A stretch of DNA of 57,855 bases. Origin: Alkalihalophilus marmarensis DSM 21297 (GTDB lineage: Bacteria > Bacillota > Bacilli > Bacillales > Bacillaceae_D). Made by a program: the position numbers and the translations under genes. Location: contig NZ_ATAE01000040.1 of assembly GCF_000474275.2 (NCBI RefSeq), positions 1 to 57,855 of the forward strand, in the 5' to 3' direction. The notes under the pieces were generated by a model, which saw only the letters and a list, made by a program, of their open reading frames with translations, was not told the DNA's origin and did no database searches. Of the stretch, positions 30,213-39,334 are shown one piece after another; the stretch's first letter is position 1, and every line of letters begins with the position of its first letter.

Positions 30213-31583
30213 TTAACGTGGAATATATTTTAATGGATCAACAGAGTTTGATTTAGAAGCATTCCAGCCGCCTTCATGTACTTCAAAGTGTAGATGCGGT
30301 CCGAATGAGCGACCTGTATTACCCATCATACCAAGGCGCTGACCTTTTGATACACGGTCTCCATTACTCACTTCACGATTCTCAAGGTGAGCATAAAGAG
30401 TTGTAATTTGCTGTCCGTTCACCATGTGAGAGATTAAAACAGTGTTACCGTAACTTGAAGAGTAGTAAGATTGAACAACTTGTCCATCTGCTACTGCTAC
30501 GATTGGAACATCACCTGTACGCCCGTTCTTACCAATATCAATACCATGGTGCATACGGCCTCCGAATGTCGCACGTGGTCCGTATGTTGAAGTAATTGTC
30601 CCTGTTGCTGGACGCATAAACCCAGAGTTTGTTACTGCTGGTGCACTATGCTGTGTGTTGTTGCTTGCATTTGAGTTTGAACTTGAACTTGAATTTGAAT
30701 TTGAACTTGATCCAGAACTTCTTGAAGTCGATTGCTGGCTTGCAGCCGCTGCTGCTGCAGCTTCTTCTGCTTTACGCTTTTCTTCTTCTTGACGTTTACG
30801 CTCTTGTTCTGCTTCATATTCTGCAAGCTGCTGTTCTAGTGCTGCTTGTTGCTGTTTTAGGATTTCATTTTCATTATCTAAGTTACCAAGATCGGTATGA
30901 AGCTCGCCTTCTTTTTGCTCAAGCTGACCGAGAAGACGATCTTTTTCTTGACGTTGTGCTTCAAGTTCAGCACTTAACTCTTCAAGCTCGATTAGCTGCT
31001 GCTCTAAATTAACAAGCTCGCTTTCAACGGTCTCTTTCGCTTCTTCAAGAGCTAAGTGATCTTCCATATGTGCTTCTAGGATACTACGGTCTTGCTGTGC
31101 AATAACCGTTAACGCACTGACACGATCAAGGAAATCACCGAAATCTTTAGACCCTAAGATCACTTCTAAATAGTCAATAGATCCGCCAGATTGATACATT
31201 GAACGAGCACGATCCTTTAATAGTTCATCACGTTCTGCGATGCGCTCTTCTAAAATAGCAATCTCTCCTTGAAGTTCTTCAATATGAGCACGTGTTTCTT
31301 CAATTTCTCCACGCTTTTCACGAATCTTTTGGTTTGTTTCAGACATCTGCTCATCAATTTCCTGCATTTCAGCATTCACTGACTCGAGTTCTGCCTCAAT
31401 TTTCTCTAATTCCGCTTCCGTCTGAGTTGCTTTTTCTGAGTTTTGCTGCTGCTCACGTTGAACATCAGAGATTTGTTGTTTAAGTTCACTGTTGGCATGG
31501 GCTACATCCATTTTCGGCGAAAATCCAAACGAACTGAATGTAAGTATTGCGGCTGCTGCGACTAATCCGATTCTTCTCCTCAT
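30213..31583 (-). CDS. EnvC/PcsB-like murein hydrolase with coiled coil and M23 domain
   Basis: A 456-residue exported protein. Signal peptide at 1-30 (ending near VAHANS), long coiled coil at about 32-280 rich in Glu/Gln, a low-complexity Ser/Asn linker near 285-310, and a C-terminal M23 (LytM) zinc endopeptidase domain with ligand motifs HHGIDIG and HLHFEVH plus VADGQVVQS. This architecture is that of FtsEX-activated hydrolases (EnvC, PcsB, CwlO differ in catalytic domain). The gene directly follows ftsX, so control by FtsEX is likely. Bacillus subtilis instead uses CwlO (NlpC/P60), encoded beside trxB; that neighbour is absent here. Confidence 0.9.
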   Translation of the reverse strand: MRRRIGLVAAAAILTFSSFGFSPKMDVAHANSELKQQISDVQREQQQNSEKATQTEAELEKIEAELESVNAEMQEIDEQMSETNQKIREKRGEIEETRAHIEELQGEIAILEERIAERDELLKDRARSMYQSGGSIDYLEVILGSKDFGDFLDRVSALTVIAQQDRSILEAHMEDHLALEEAKETVESELVNLEQQLIELEELSAELEAQRQEKDRLLGQLEQKEGELHTDLGNLDNENEILKQQQAALEQQLAEYEAEQERKRQEEEKRKAEEAAAAAAASQQSTSRSSGSSSNSNSSSSSNSNASNNTQHSAPAVTNSGFMRPATGTITSTYGPRATFGGRMHHGIDIGKNGRTGDVPIVAVADGQVVQSYYSSSYGNTVLISHMVNGQQITTLYAHLENREVSNGDRVSKGQRLGMMGNTGRSFGPHLHFEVHEGGWNASKSNSVDPLKYIPR

Positions 31584-31647
31584 TCGACCTTGCTCCTCCT
31601 CATATGTAAGGCAGCAGCAAGAAGCTGCTACCTTTTATTACATTTAT

Positions 31648-32541
31648 TTAGACTTTTAAAAACTTACGAACTGACATTACGCTTCCCCATACACCAATAA
31701 ACGCTCCGATTCCGACTAAAAGAGCAGCGATTTGCCATATATACGGGAATGGCGTTAACAGTGAGAAAAATAACGTTTCAAACTGTGATCCATACGCAGA
31801 GTAAAGATAGGAATAACCAAAGCCTAATACGACAATCGGAATTAAGGAACCAACAACACCTAACAGCAGACCTTCTACAAAGAAAGGCCAGCGGATAAAG
31901 CCGTTTGTTGCCCCTACTAGTTTCATAATTTGGATCTCTCGTTTACGTGCGATAATCGTAATTTTAATCGTGTTCGCAATTAAGAACATCGCTGTAAACA
32001 TCATCCCGACAATGAGAATGACGCCGATGGTCCTAGCAAGATCTGTAAAAGCGAACAAGCGCTCAACAAAATCTTGTCCATAATTCGTTGACTCTACATA
32101 AGGCATTTCATCTATTTGCTGAGAAATAGATTCTGTTAATTGCGGACTCGCTGCTCTGACAATGAATGCATCATTAAGCGGGTTTTCCTCTCGAATCGAT
32201 TCAAAAGCGCTTCCTGCTTCATTTAAACTGTCTATCAACTGATCGAGACCTTCATCCTTACTTAAGAAGGTTACACTCTCCACATTTGGGGTGTTTTCTA
32301 TTTGAGTCCTTAATTCCTCTTGTTGTTCAGGTGTTGCCGTTAATTCAATATACGCTCTAATTTCTACATCATCTTCTACACTGCTTGCAAAATTATTGGC
32401 ATTTAAAATTAAAAGTAAGAACGCTCCTACAACAAGCAGCATGACCGTTACAGCACTAATCGATGCAAACGTCATCCAGCCGTTTCGTCCAAGGTTTTTC
32501 GTTCCTTCTTTTACATGACGTCCGAGGGTTCTAAACTTCAT
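31648..32541 (-). CDS. ftsX: Cell-division ABC transporter permease FtsX
   Basis: A 297-residue permease: cytosolic N-terminus, first membrane segment at about 22-46, an extracellular loop of about 120 residues and three further segments in the FtsX domain (170-290). The extracellular loop normally contacts the coiled coil of the peptidoglycan hydrolase, here plausibly the next gene. The ATG overlaps ftsE by 11 bp. Confidence 0.95.
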   Translation of the reverse strand: MKFRTLGRHVKEGTKNLGRNGWMTFASISAVTVMLLVVGAFLLLILNANNFASSVEDDVEIRAYIELTATPEQQEELRTQIENTPNVESVTFLSKDEGLDQLIDSLNEAGSAFESIREENPLNDAFIVRAASPQLTESISQQIDEMPYVESTNYGQDFVERLFAFTDLARTIGVILIVGMMFTAMFLIANTIKITIIARKREIQIMKLVGATNGFIRWPFFVEGLLLGVVGSLIPIVVLGFGYSYLYSAYGSQFETLFFSLLTPFPYIWQIAALLVGIGAFIGVWGSVMSVRKFLKV

Positions 32542-33217
32542 AGCCGTAGTCCCCCCTTATCTGATCACGCACTACCCGTCCATTTTCAATCGCTATAACA
32601 CGTTTTTTGATCGTGTTTACGATATCCTTGTTATGAGTAGCCATCACAACGGTTGTACCGCGGTGATTGATATCTTCTAAGATGTCCATAATTTCCCATG
32701 CTGTATCAGGATCAAGGTTCCCTGTAGGCTCGTCTGCAATAAGAACTTCCGGCTGGTTAACAATCGCACGTGCAATCGCTGCACGTTGCTGCTCCCCTCC
32801 AGATAATTCATCAGGCAGAGCTCTTGCTTTATGTTTAAGGCGAACGATATCTAATACATCCATCACCTTGCGCTTAATGACTGATGGATCTTCTTCAATA
32901 ACCTCAAGAGCAAACGCAACATTTTCATAGACTGTAAGACTTGAAAGAAGTTTAAAGTCTTGAAACACTACACCAATTCTGCGGCGCAGATGTGGGATTT
33001 GCTTCTCTTTTAAGGTAGACAAGTTCGTCTTATCAATAAATATGTCGCCTCTTGTCGGGCGTTCTTCTCGGTACATCATTTTGATGAATGTTGATTTACC
33101 AGCACCGCTGGGTCCAACCACATAAACGAATTCACCTTTTTCAATTATTATGTTTATGCCATTAATTGCGGAAACATTGTTTGGATACATTTTCCAAACA
33201 TCTTTCATTTCGATCAA
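32531..33217 (-). CDS. ftsE: Cell-division ABC transporter ATPase FtsE
   Basis: A 228-residue ABC ATPase with Walker A GPSGAGKST near residue 36, signature LSGGEQQR near 139 and Walker B VLIADEPTGNLD. It powers FtsX-mediated activation of a wall hydrolase. A TTG start at 33217 is kept because AAGGAAGTGA is well spaced in front and it restores the family start MIEMKDV; an ATG three codons later is the alternative. An extended -10 promoter lies about 150 bp upstream. Confidence 0.95.
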   Translation of the reverse strand: MIEMKDVWKMYPNNVSAINGINIIIEKGEFVYVVGPSGAGKSTFIKMMYREERPTRGDIFIDKTNLSTLKEKQIPHLRRRIGVVFQDFKLLSSLTVYENVAFALEVIEEDPSVIKRKVMDVLDIVRLKHKARALPDELSGGEQQRAAIARAIVNQPEVLIADEPTGNLDPDTAWEIMDILEDINHRGTTVVMATHNKDIVNTIKKRVIAIENGRVVRDQIRGDYGYEV

Positions 33218-33365
33218 ACCTAATCACTTCCTTGCGTTCAGTCTCTCATGTTGTCTGTTAACCTTCATGATTCCTACGAACGCTGCTTTCATAAGCAACA
33301 TAATACGGCGCTAGACGCCTGTACTTTTTGTAGAATACGGGCCTTTCTTGTCGGCTCGCTTACCC

Positions 33366-33374
33366 ATTATACCA
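33366..33374 (-). promoter_or_regulatory. Extended -10 promoter of ftsEX
   Basis: Minus strand TGGTATAAT is a perfect extended -10; no good -35 is seen. The 140-nt leader that follows includes a GGCG/CGCC hairpin. It fits transcription of ftsE-ftsX-M23. Confidence 0.5.
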
Positions 33375-33473
33375 TTTATTAAAACTTGTGCATGTTCATT
33401 TATATTACATTTTCGTTTCAACAGATAGCATAATTGTAAAAAAGGATGAGAGGTTTAACGCATTTTTGTCAAA

Positions 33474-33505
33474 AAAAGATCTACCCTCATCATGAGAGTA
33501 GATCT
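33474..33505 (-). terminator. Terminator of cccB
   Basis: AGATCTAC/GTAGATCT with inner CTCAT/ATGAG forms a nearly perfect stem; seven U follow on the minus strand. Confidence 0.85.
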
Positions 33506-33511
33506 TATTGC

Positions 33512-33877
33512 TTATTGAGCTTCAAGCCATGCAGCTAGATTTGCTGCATCTTCATCTTCTAAGTTTTGAGCAGGCATTGCACCTTGCCCGTTATGAATGA
33601 TGTCTTCGATTTCAGCAGCTGACAAGCCCGTTCCTTCTAGACCAGGACCAGATGCTCCTTGAAGATCGCCGCCGTGACATGCAATACAGCTTTGCTCATA
33701 TGTAGCACGAGCTGATTCTGCATCGTAATCACCAGCTGTTGCATCATCTGCAGGCTCATCTGCTGGAGCTTCATCTACTGCTGGAGACTCCTCGTCAACT
33801 GGTGGAGCTGCTTCATCTCCGCCGCCACATGCTGTAAGAGCAACGACTACGCCAAGAGCTAATAAAAACTTTTTCAT
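33512..33877 (-). CDS. cccB: Cytochrome c551 lipoprotein
   Basis: A 121-residue membrane-anchored small cytochrome c. Lipobox LTAC at 14-17 after a short signal peptide; a very acidic, Pro/Ala-rich linker from about 20 to 55 (GDEAAPPVDEESPAVDEAPA); heme motif CIACH near residue 65 and axial Met in GAMPAQN. It carries electrons outside the membrane. The linker has almost no basic residues, typical of alkaliphile surface proteins. It lies between ftsE and a YitT gene, as in related genomes. Confidence 0.93.
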   Translation of the reverse strand: MKKFLLALGVVVALTACGGGDEAAPPVDEESPAVDEAPADEPADDATAGDYDAESARATYEQSCIACHGGDLQGASGPGLEGTGLSAAEIEDIIHNGQGAMPAQNLEDEDAANLAAWLEAQ

Positions 33878-33962
33878 CTGTGTTTCCTCCTTTTTGTTAG
33901 AACTAATTGGATAGATTTGGGTAGAAACCCATCACACATTATTATAGCCGATTTATTACCCC

Positions 33963-34835
33963 TTACGCTCGCTTGAATCCTTCCCCAAGCACCTCTGTGG
34001 CATTCGTAACAATGACAAACGCTTTTGGATCAACGGCTCGGACAATTTGTTTCAATTTTGTGACCTCCTGCTGATTGACCACACACATCAGCACAGGACG
34101 TTCAGCATCCGTATAGCCGCCATGTCCGCTAAGCTTCGTCACGCCGCGATCGACATCTTTTAAAATGCTTTGGCGAACTTCCTCTTGATGATCAGAGATA
34201 ATAAGAGCTACCTTTGCATATCCTACCCCCATTTGCACTAAATCAATCGTTTTTCCTGTAACAAATAATGCAATTAAGGCATAAAGTGCTAATTCCAGAC
34301 TAAAAACGACAGCTGAAGTCGCTACAATCAGGCCGTCAATCACAAATACACATAAGCCGAGCGATACTCCAGTGTACTTATTGAAAATTTGAGCTGCAAG
34401 ATCTGTTCCGCCTGTACTCGCATTCGCACGGAATACCGTCCCGAGTCCTAAACCGACTCCAATCCCGCCAAATAAAGCTCCGAGTAATGGGTCTTCAATC
34501 CCAACTGACCAATCTCTTGAAATAAAAACGACAAACGGCAAGAAAATCGTCCCGACTAACGTTTTTATACCGTATTTAAAGCCGCCAAGCATCAGCACCC
34601 CTAAAATAAATAAAGGAATATTAAACGCCCATAACGTATAAGCCGGCTCAAAACCGACCGTATACGTCAGCAGCGTACTAATCCCGCTTACTCCGCCTGA
34701 TGCGATCTTATTAGGTAGTAAAAATAAGTTAAATGCCAATGCCACGATTGCTGATCCAACTAAAATATACGTATAATCAATCATTCCTTGCATTAAACGG
34801 CTGCGTGGCTCAGGCCGTCTTCTTGTGTTCACCAT
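33963..34835 (-). CDS. yvjA: YitT-family membrane protein (DUF161/DUF2179)
   Basis: A 290-residue protein with about six membrane segments (DUF161 repeats, e.g. ILVGSAIVALAFNLFLLPNKIASGGVSGIS and GTVFRANASTGGTDLAAQIFNKYTGVS) and a C-terminal cytosolic DUF2179 domain (about 225-285). Function is unknown; the TGGTDLAAQI loop is the family's most conserved part. Symbol is given by position between cccB and prfB and is less certain than the family. Confidence 0.8.
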   Translation of the reverse strand: MVNTRRRPEPRSRLMQGMIDYTYILVGSAIVALAFNLFLLPNKIASGGVSGISTLLTYTVGFEPAYTLWAFNIPLFILGVLMLGGFKYGIKTLVGTIFLPFVVFISRDWSVGIEDPLLGALFGGIGVGLGLGTVFRANASTGGTDLAAQIFNKYTGVSLGLCVFVIDGLIVATSAVVFSLELALYALIALFVTGKTIDLVQMGVGYAKVALIISDHQEEVRQSILKDVDRGVTKLSGHGGYTDAERPVLMCVVNQQEVTKLKQIVRAVDPKAFVIVTNATEVLGEGFKRA

Positions 34836-35003
34836 GCTTGTCCCACTCTCTTTTCTTCGTAGTATGTCCTAAATCCTTCGGTAGTATAGCACCACGGCCT
34901 CGCGCTGTAAACGCGAGCTCGTTAATGCGGTGAAGGGGTTGTGGGGATGCTTGCGCGGGACTGAGCATCAACAGAATGACCTCTAGATTGAGCGCTCAGT
35001 TGA

Positions 35004-35129
35004 TACAATAAATCAGACACAGACGCAATTCCTGCCAACACTGACGCTATAATCTCCTCAAATGGCGCAATTACAAGTTAATTGCGTCAGTCCAATCTAT
35101 AATTGCGCGAGTCATAAAGACTATTGTGC
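35004..35129. repeat. 21-bp phased short-repeat array 2 with central inversion
   Basis: Forward cores start at 35024 (CGCAATTC), 35045 (CGCTATAA) and 35066 (CGCAATTA), exactly 21 bp apart; a weaker TACAATAA is at 35004. The array then flips: TAATTGCG at 35079 and 35100 and a decayed CTATTGTG at 35121, again exactly 21 bp apart. Thus the phase survives inversion of the core. The same core and spacing are seen in array 1 at 14619-14810. Confidence 0.78.
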
Positions 35130-35205
35130 TGCTTTTTCGTTTTAAGCGTCGCTTAAAGCAATAAATGCGCCACTCTGCTCGCTCTCTCCCTCTTCCCCCA
35201 CCGCA

Positions 35206-35237
35206 CAAAAAAAGACTGTTCCTAATAGAACAGTCTT
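35206..35237 (-). terminator. Terminator of prfB
   Basis: Perfect 10-bp stem AAGACTGTTC/GAACAGTCTT with a 6-nt loop, followed on the minus strand by a seven-U run, starting 12 bp after the prfB stop. Confidence 0.88.
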
Positions 35238-35248
35238 CCCTGCTAGCA

Positions 35249-36353
35249 TTACATCTTCAAAGATGAACGTAAATATGCATTGATAAATCCGTCTAAATCG
35301 CCGTCCATGACTGCGTTTGTGTTTCCGATCTCGAAGCTTGTTCGGTGGTCTTTTACAAGACTGTATGGATGGAACACATACGAACGGATCTGGCTCCCCC
35401 AGCCGATTTCTTTTTGCTCCCCGCGGATTTCGGCAAGCTCTTGCTGCTGCTTTTCAATCTCTAATTGATAAAGCTTAGCCTTTAACATTTTCATTGCTTG
35501 ATCACGGTTTTTAATCTGTGAACGTTCGCTTTGACATGTAACGACTGTGTTTGTCGGCAAGTGAGTGATACGGATGGCCGAGTCTGTTGTATTAATATGC
35601 TGACCGCCGGCGCCGCTTGCACGGTACGTATCAACTTTTAAGTCCTCGGTGCGGATATCAATTTCCACATTATCATCAAGCTCCGGCATCACTTCACAAG
35701 AAACAAAAGATGTGTGACGGCGTCCTGATGAATCAAACGGAGAAATACGAACGAGGCGGTGAACCCCTTTTTCCGCTTTTAAGTAGCCATATGCGTTATG
35801 GCCTTTAATAAGGAGGGTTACACTTTTCACCCCAGCCTCATCACCTGGCAGGTAATCCATTGTTTCAACTTTAAAGCCGCGCTGTTCGGACCAGCGAGTG
35901 TACATACGAAGGAGCATAGATGCCCAGTCTTGTGACTCTGTACCGCCAGCACCTGGGTGCAGCTCAAGAATTGCATTATTTTTATCATATGGCTCACTTA
36001 AAAGAAGCTGTAGTTCAAAGTCATTTAGACGAGAGATTAACTCTTTTACTCCTGCCTCAAGTTCTTTTTCAAGCTCTTCATCAGCTTCTTCTTTCACAAG
36101 CTCATAGGAGACTTCAAGGTTCTCATACTCTTCTTCCAGCTCTAAAAAAACATTTACTTGTTCTTTTAAGCCATTTGACTCGTTGATTACGGTCTGTGCA
36201 GCCTCTTGATCATCCCAGAAGTCCGGGGCAGTCATAAACTCATCAAGCTCAGCCATGCGCTCTTGCTTTGCTTCTAAGTCAAAGAGACCCCCTAAAGTCT
36301 GTTAATCGTTTGGCCATTGCTGCTAGTTCTTGCTTCACTTCTACTAATTCCAT
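35249..36353 (-). CDS. prfB: Peptide chain release factor 2 (programmed +1 frameshift)
   Basis: Translation starts at ATG 36353 (GAGGTGAG ahead) and reads 24 codons, [20 protein letters not shown] then RGSL, to an in-frame TGA at 36281-36279. The site AGGGGGTCTCTTTGAC is the classical RF2 frameshift signal: an internal Shine-Dalgarno word, CTT slippery codon and TGA C. Skipping one base continues as [15 protein letters not shown], giving 367 residues. The tripeptide anticodon SPF (ISPFDSSG) and the GGQ motif (GAGGQHIN) are present. The factor releases peptides at UGA/UAA and autoregulates by this frameshift. Confidence 0.96.
36278..36298 (-). promoter_or_regulatory. prfB frameshift site
   Basis: Minus strand: AGGGGG three bases before CTT-TGA-C. 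Zero frame meets UGA at 36281-36279; +1 frame resumes with GAC at 36280-36278. This is required to join the two open frames. Confidence 0.93.
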
Positions 36354-36396
36354 ACGCTCACCTCATTGATTATTTCCCTACATAAATTTATTGCCG

Positions 36397-36430
36397 AAAA
36401 GGCTAAAGGAGCCCGCATAAGCGGGGCTCC
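36397..36430 (-). terminator. Terminator of secA
   Basis: GGAGCCCCGC and GCGGGCTCC (minus strand) form a strong GC stem followed by UUUAGCCUUUU. It lies 30 bp after the secA stop, before prfB. Confidence 0.75.
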
Positions 36431-36459
36431 ATTCAAACCTATATTATGCGTTAGAGCTG

Positions 36460-38979
36460 TTATTTCCCCGCTCCGCAGCAGTTTTTGTATTTCTTGCCGC
36501 TTCCGCAAATGCACGCGTCGTTACGTCCGATCGTTTCGCCTTTACGGATTGGCTTCTTTTTCTTTGGTTCTTGTTTAGATGTATCTTGATGAACTGCTTT
36601 TCCTTCAGCTACTTTTTGACGCTCAAGGTTCTGCTGTACTTGCGCCTTCATGATGTACATTGAGATTTCCTCTTCAATAGAAGCAATCATCGCCTCAAAC
36701 ATTTCGAAACCTTCGAAGCGGTATTCACGCAACGGATCGTTCTGCCCGTATGCACGCAGGTGAATCCCTTGGCGCAGCTGATCCATTTGATCAATATGGT
36801 TCATCCATTTACGGTCAACCGTGCGGAGCATAATAACTTTCTCGAACTCACGCATATGTTCAGGTGTGAACTGCTCTTCTTTTTCATTGTAGCGAGCAAT
36901 CACTTTCTCCGTAATAGCCTCAACCATTTCCTCTGAATCTAAGCCTTTAATGTCTTTCTCTTCAAGCTCGCCCTCTTGAAGAAGGTTTGCATTCATATAG
37001 TTGACGATCGCCATAAGATCCCAATCCTCTGGCACTTCATTCTCAGGTGTGTGCAGACGGACTGTGCGATCAATGACATCCTTAATCATTGTCTCCACAA
37101 TTTTACGCAGGTTGTCAGACTCAAGTACTTCCATACGTTGCTTGTAAATGATCTCACGCTGCTCACGCATTACATCGTCATATTGAAGGATTTGCTTACG
37201 AGCATCGAAGTTGTTACCCTCTACTCGTTTTTGAGCCGTTTCAACCGCACGTGAAACGAGACGGCTTTCGATCGGCTGATCCTCTTCCATGCCAAGACGC
37301 TCCATCATAGAACGCATATTATCAGATCCGAAGCGGCGCATTAATTCATCTTCCATTGATAAATAGAATTGAGATGAACCAGGGTCCCCTTGACGACCGG
37401 CACGACCACGAAGCTGGTTATCAATACGACGACTCTCATGGCGTTCTGTACCTAAAACATGAAGACCGCCAAGCTCGCGTACACCTTCGCCTAGTTTAAT
37501 ATCTGTACCACGGCCGGCCATGTTCGTTGCGATCGTTACTGCACCTTGTTGACCTGCACCTTCAATAATTTCAGCCTCACGCTCATGGTTTTTCGCATTT
37601 AATACATGATGCGGTACACGGCGTTTATTTAACAGCTTTGAAACAAGTTCAGATGTCTCAACGCTTACCGTACCAACCAGTACAGGTTGTCCCTTTTTAT
37701 GGATTTCTTCAATTTCATTAACAACCGCTCTAAACTTCGATTCCATCGTCTTATAGATAAGGTCCGGCTTATCAATACGGGCGATTGGTTTGTTGGTTGG
37801 AATCACCATAACGTCCATGCCGTAAATATTCCGGAATTCTTCTTCTTCCGTCTTGGCTGTACCAGTCATACCGGCAAGCTTCTCATACATACGGAAGTAG
37901 TTTTGGAATGTAATTGAAGCAAGTGTCATGCTCTCGCGCTGGATCTGCATGCCTTCTTTTGCTTCAATCGCTTGGTGAAGACCATCACTGTAGCGGCGGC
38001 CTTTCATCAGACGGCCTGTGAATTGGTCAACAATCACCACTTCACCGTCTTCCACCACATAGTCCCCATCACGTTGCATAACGACATGTGCTTTTAATGA
38101 TTGATTTAAATGGTGGTTTAACTGAACATGCTGCTGATCATATAAGTTCTCGATTCCAAACGCACGCTCTGCTTTTGAAACCCCTTCTTCTGTCAGCTGA
38201 ACAGCTTTTGTTTTCTCATCAAACGTGTAATCTTCTTCTGCCTTTAACACGCGGATAAATGAGTTTGCCTGCGTGTACAGCTGGGTTGAACGTTCAACCG
38301 AACCAGAAATAATTAACGGTGTTCTTGCTTCATCGACTAAGATGGAGTCAACCTCATCGACAAGGGCAAAGTGAAGCGGACGCTGTACCATCTGCTCTTT
38401 ATATAGCACCATATTGTCACGGAGATAATCAAAGCCAAGCTCATTGTTCGTGCTGTACGTAATATCCGCACGGTACGCTTCTGCTTTTTCTTCTTTTGTA
38501 AGACCCGATTCATTCAGTCCGACAGTCAGTCCTAAGAAACGGTATAACTCACCCATCGTTTCGCAGTCACGGCGAGCTAAGTATTCATTGACGGTCACAA
38601 CATGAACGCCTTTTCCTGTTAACGCATTTAAATAAACAGGGAGTGTTCCAACTAATGTTTTACCTTCACCTGTTTTCATTTCTGATATATTTCCTTGATG
38701 CAGTGCAATACCGCCTAATAGCTGGACGCGGTAAGGTGTCATTCCAAGGACACGTGTTGAAGCTTCGCGAACGGTTGCGAAGGCTTCTGGTAATAAGTCA
38801 TCTAGTTTTTCGCCTTTTTCAAGACGCTCTTTAAATTCAAACGTTTTCTTTTGAAGACCATCATCTGATAGCTTTTTCATATCATCGGCCAGCGCATCAA
38901 TTTGGTCCACGATCTTTTCGTTTTTCTTTACTTGACGCTGACTTGGATCACCGATGACTTTTTTAAGTAGTCCTAGCAT
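36460..38979 (-). CDS. secA: Preprotein translocase ATPase SecA
   Basis: An 839-residue motor of the Sec export pathway. Nucleotide-binding motifs: KTGEGKT near residue 103, [16 protein letters not shown] near 207, and helicase motif [17 protein letters not shown] near 490. The C-terminus ends in the zinc-binding [16 protein letters not shown] that contacts SecB-like partners or phospholipid. Length and synteny with prfB and hpf match Bacillus. Many exported proteins in this window depend on it. Confidence 0.98.
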   Translation of the reverse strand: MLGLLKKVIGDPSQRQVKKNEKIVDQIDALADDMKKLSDDGLQKKTFEFKERLEKGEKLDDLLPEAFATVREASTRVLGMTPYRVQLLGGIALHQGNISEMKTGEGKTLVGTLPVYLNALTGKGVHVVTVNEYLARRDCETMGELYRFLGLTVGLNESGLTKEEKAEAYRADITYSTNNELGFDYLRDNMVLYKEQMVQRPLHFALVDEVDSILVDEARTPLIISGSVERSTQLYTQANSFIRVLKAEEDYTFDEKTKAVQLTEEGVSKAERAFGIENLYDQQHVQLNHHLNQSLKAHVVMQRDGDYVVEDGEVVIVDQFTGRLMKGRRYSDGLHQAIEAKEGMQIQRESMTLASITFQNYFRMYEKLAGMTGTAKTEEEEFRNIYGMDVMVIPTNKPIARIDKPDLIYKTMESKFRAVVNEIEEIHKKGQPVLVGTVSVETSELVSKLLNKRRVPHHVLNAKNHEREAEIIEGAGQQGAVTIATNMAGRGTDIKLGEGVRELGGLHVLGTERHESRRIDNQLRGRAGRQGDPGSSQFYLSMEDELMRRFGSDNMRSMMERLGMEEDQPIESRLVSRAVETAQKRVEGNNFDARKQILQYDDVMREQREIIYKQRMEVLESDNLRKIVETMIKDVIDRTVRLHTPENEVPEDWDLMAIVNYMNANLLQEGELEEKDIKGLDSEEMVEAITEKVIARYNEKEEQFTPEHMREFEKVIMLRTVDRKWMNHIDQMDQLRQGIHLRAYGQNDPLREYRFEGFEMFEAMIASIEEEISMYIMKAQVQQNLERQKVAEGKAVHQDTSKQEPKKKKPIRKGETIGRNDACICGSGKKYKNCCGAGK

Positions 38980-39334
38980 TGAATTCGCCCTCTCTTCATT
39001 CAGCTCATAACAACAACTTTCTATGAACGTGAAGCTTTATCTCGCATATGCTCAATTTTAACAGGTTAAATCTGCCCTTACAAGGTAATTACCGCTCCGG
39101 GGCTTAGAAGATGTCGACACGAACCCGCCTTACAGTCAGTGAATCGACAGCACGACTCGTGGATCAAGTAAAACTTATTAAATAGTGGGAGATCTTCTGA
39201 ACCTTAGCCTTTCTTGTTATTCAACAAGCCTTTACATGCAACTCTTTTCCCTAGTTAATAGGAAGAAACTCATTTTCTTAAGGACTTTCATTTGATATAG
39301 TAGAAAGAAAATGTAAAAAAATGAGGAAATTCTG
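38980..39334. other. Divergent intergenic region secA / sensor kinase
   Basis: 355 bp between divergent genes. It holds the secA promoter (39055-39083). For the kinase only a TATAGT word near 39296 is suggestive. No small gene, array or strong hairpin was found. Confidence 0.5.
39055..39083 (-). promoter_or_regulatory. Putative secA promoter
   Basis: Minus strand TTGTAA, 17-bp spacer, TAAAAT, about 75-105 bp before the secA start codon. Confidence 0.5.

Larger units (their letters stand above)
34836..35248. other. Intergenic region with phased repeat array
   Basis: No gene. It includes a GGGACTGAG word at 34958-34966, a TGAGCGCTCA palindrome (34989-34998), phased array 2, a TTTAAGCG/CGCTTAAA inverted repeat (35141-35157) and the prfB terminator. 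Confidence 0.65.

Noticed and set aside
14619-35129. CRISPR arrays
   Set aside because: Repeats here are only 7-9 bp with 13-bp gaps, far below CRISPR dimensions, and no cas genes are present.
35249-36256. prfB starting at an internal codon
   Set aside because: The family N-terminus is supplied only by the upstream 24 codons joined through the frameshift.
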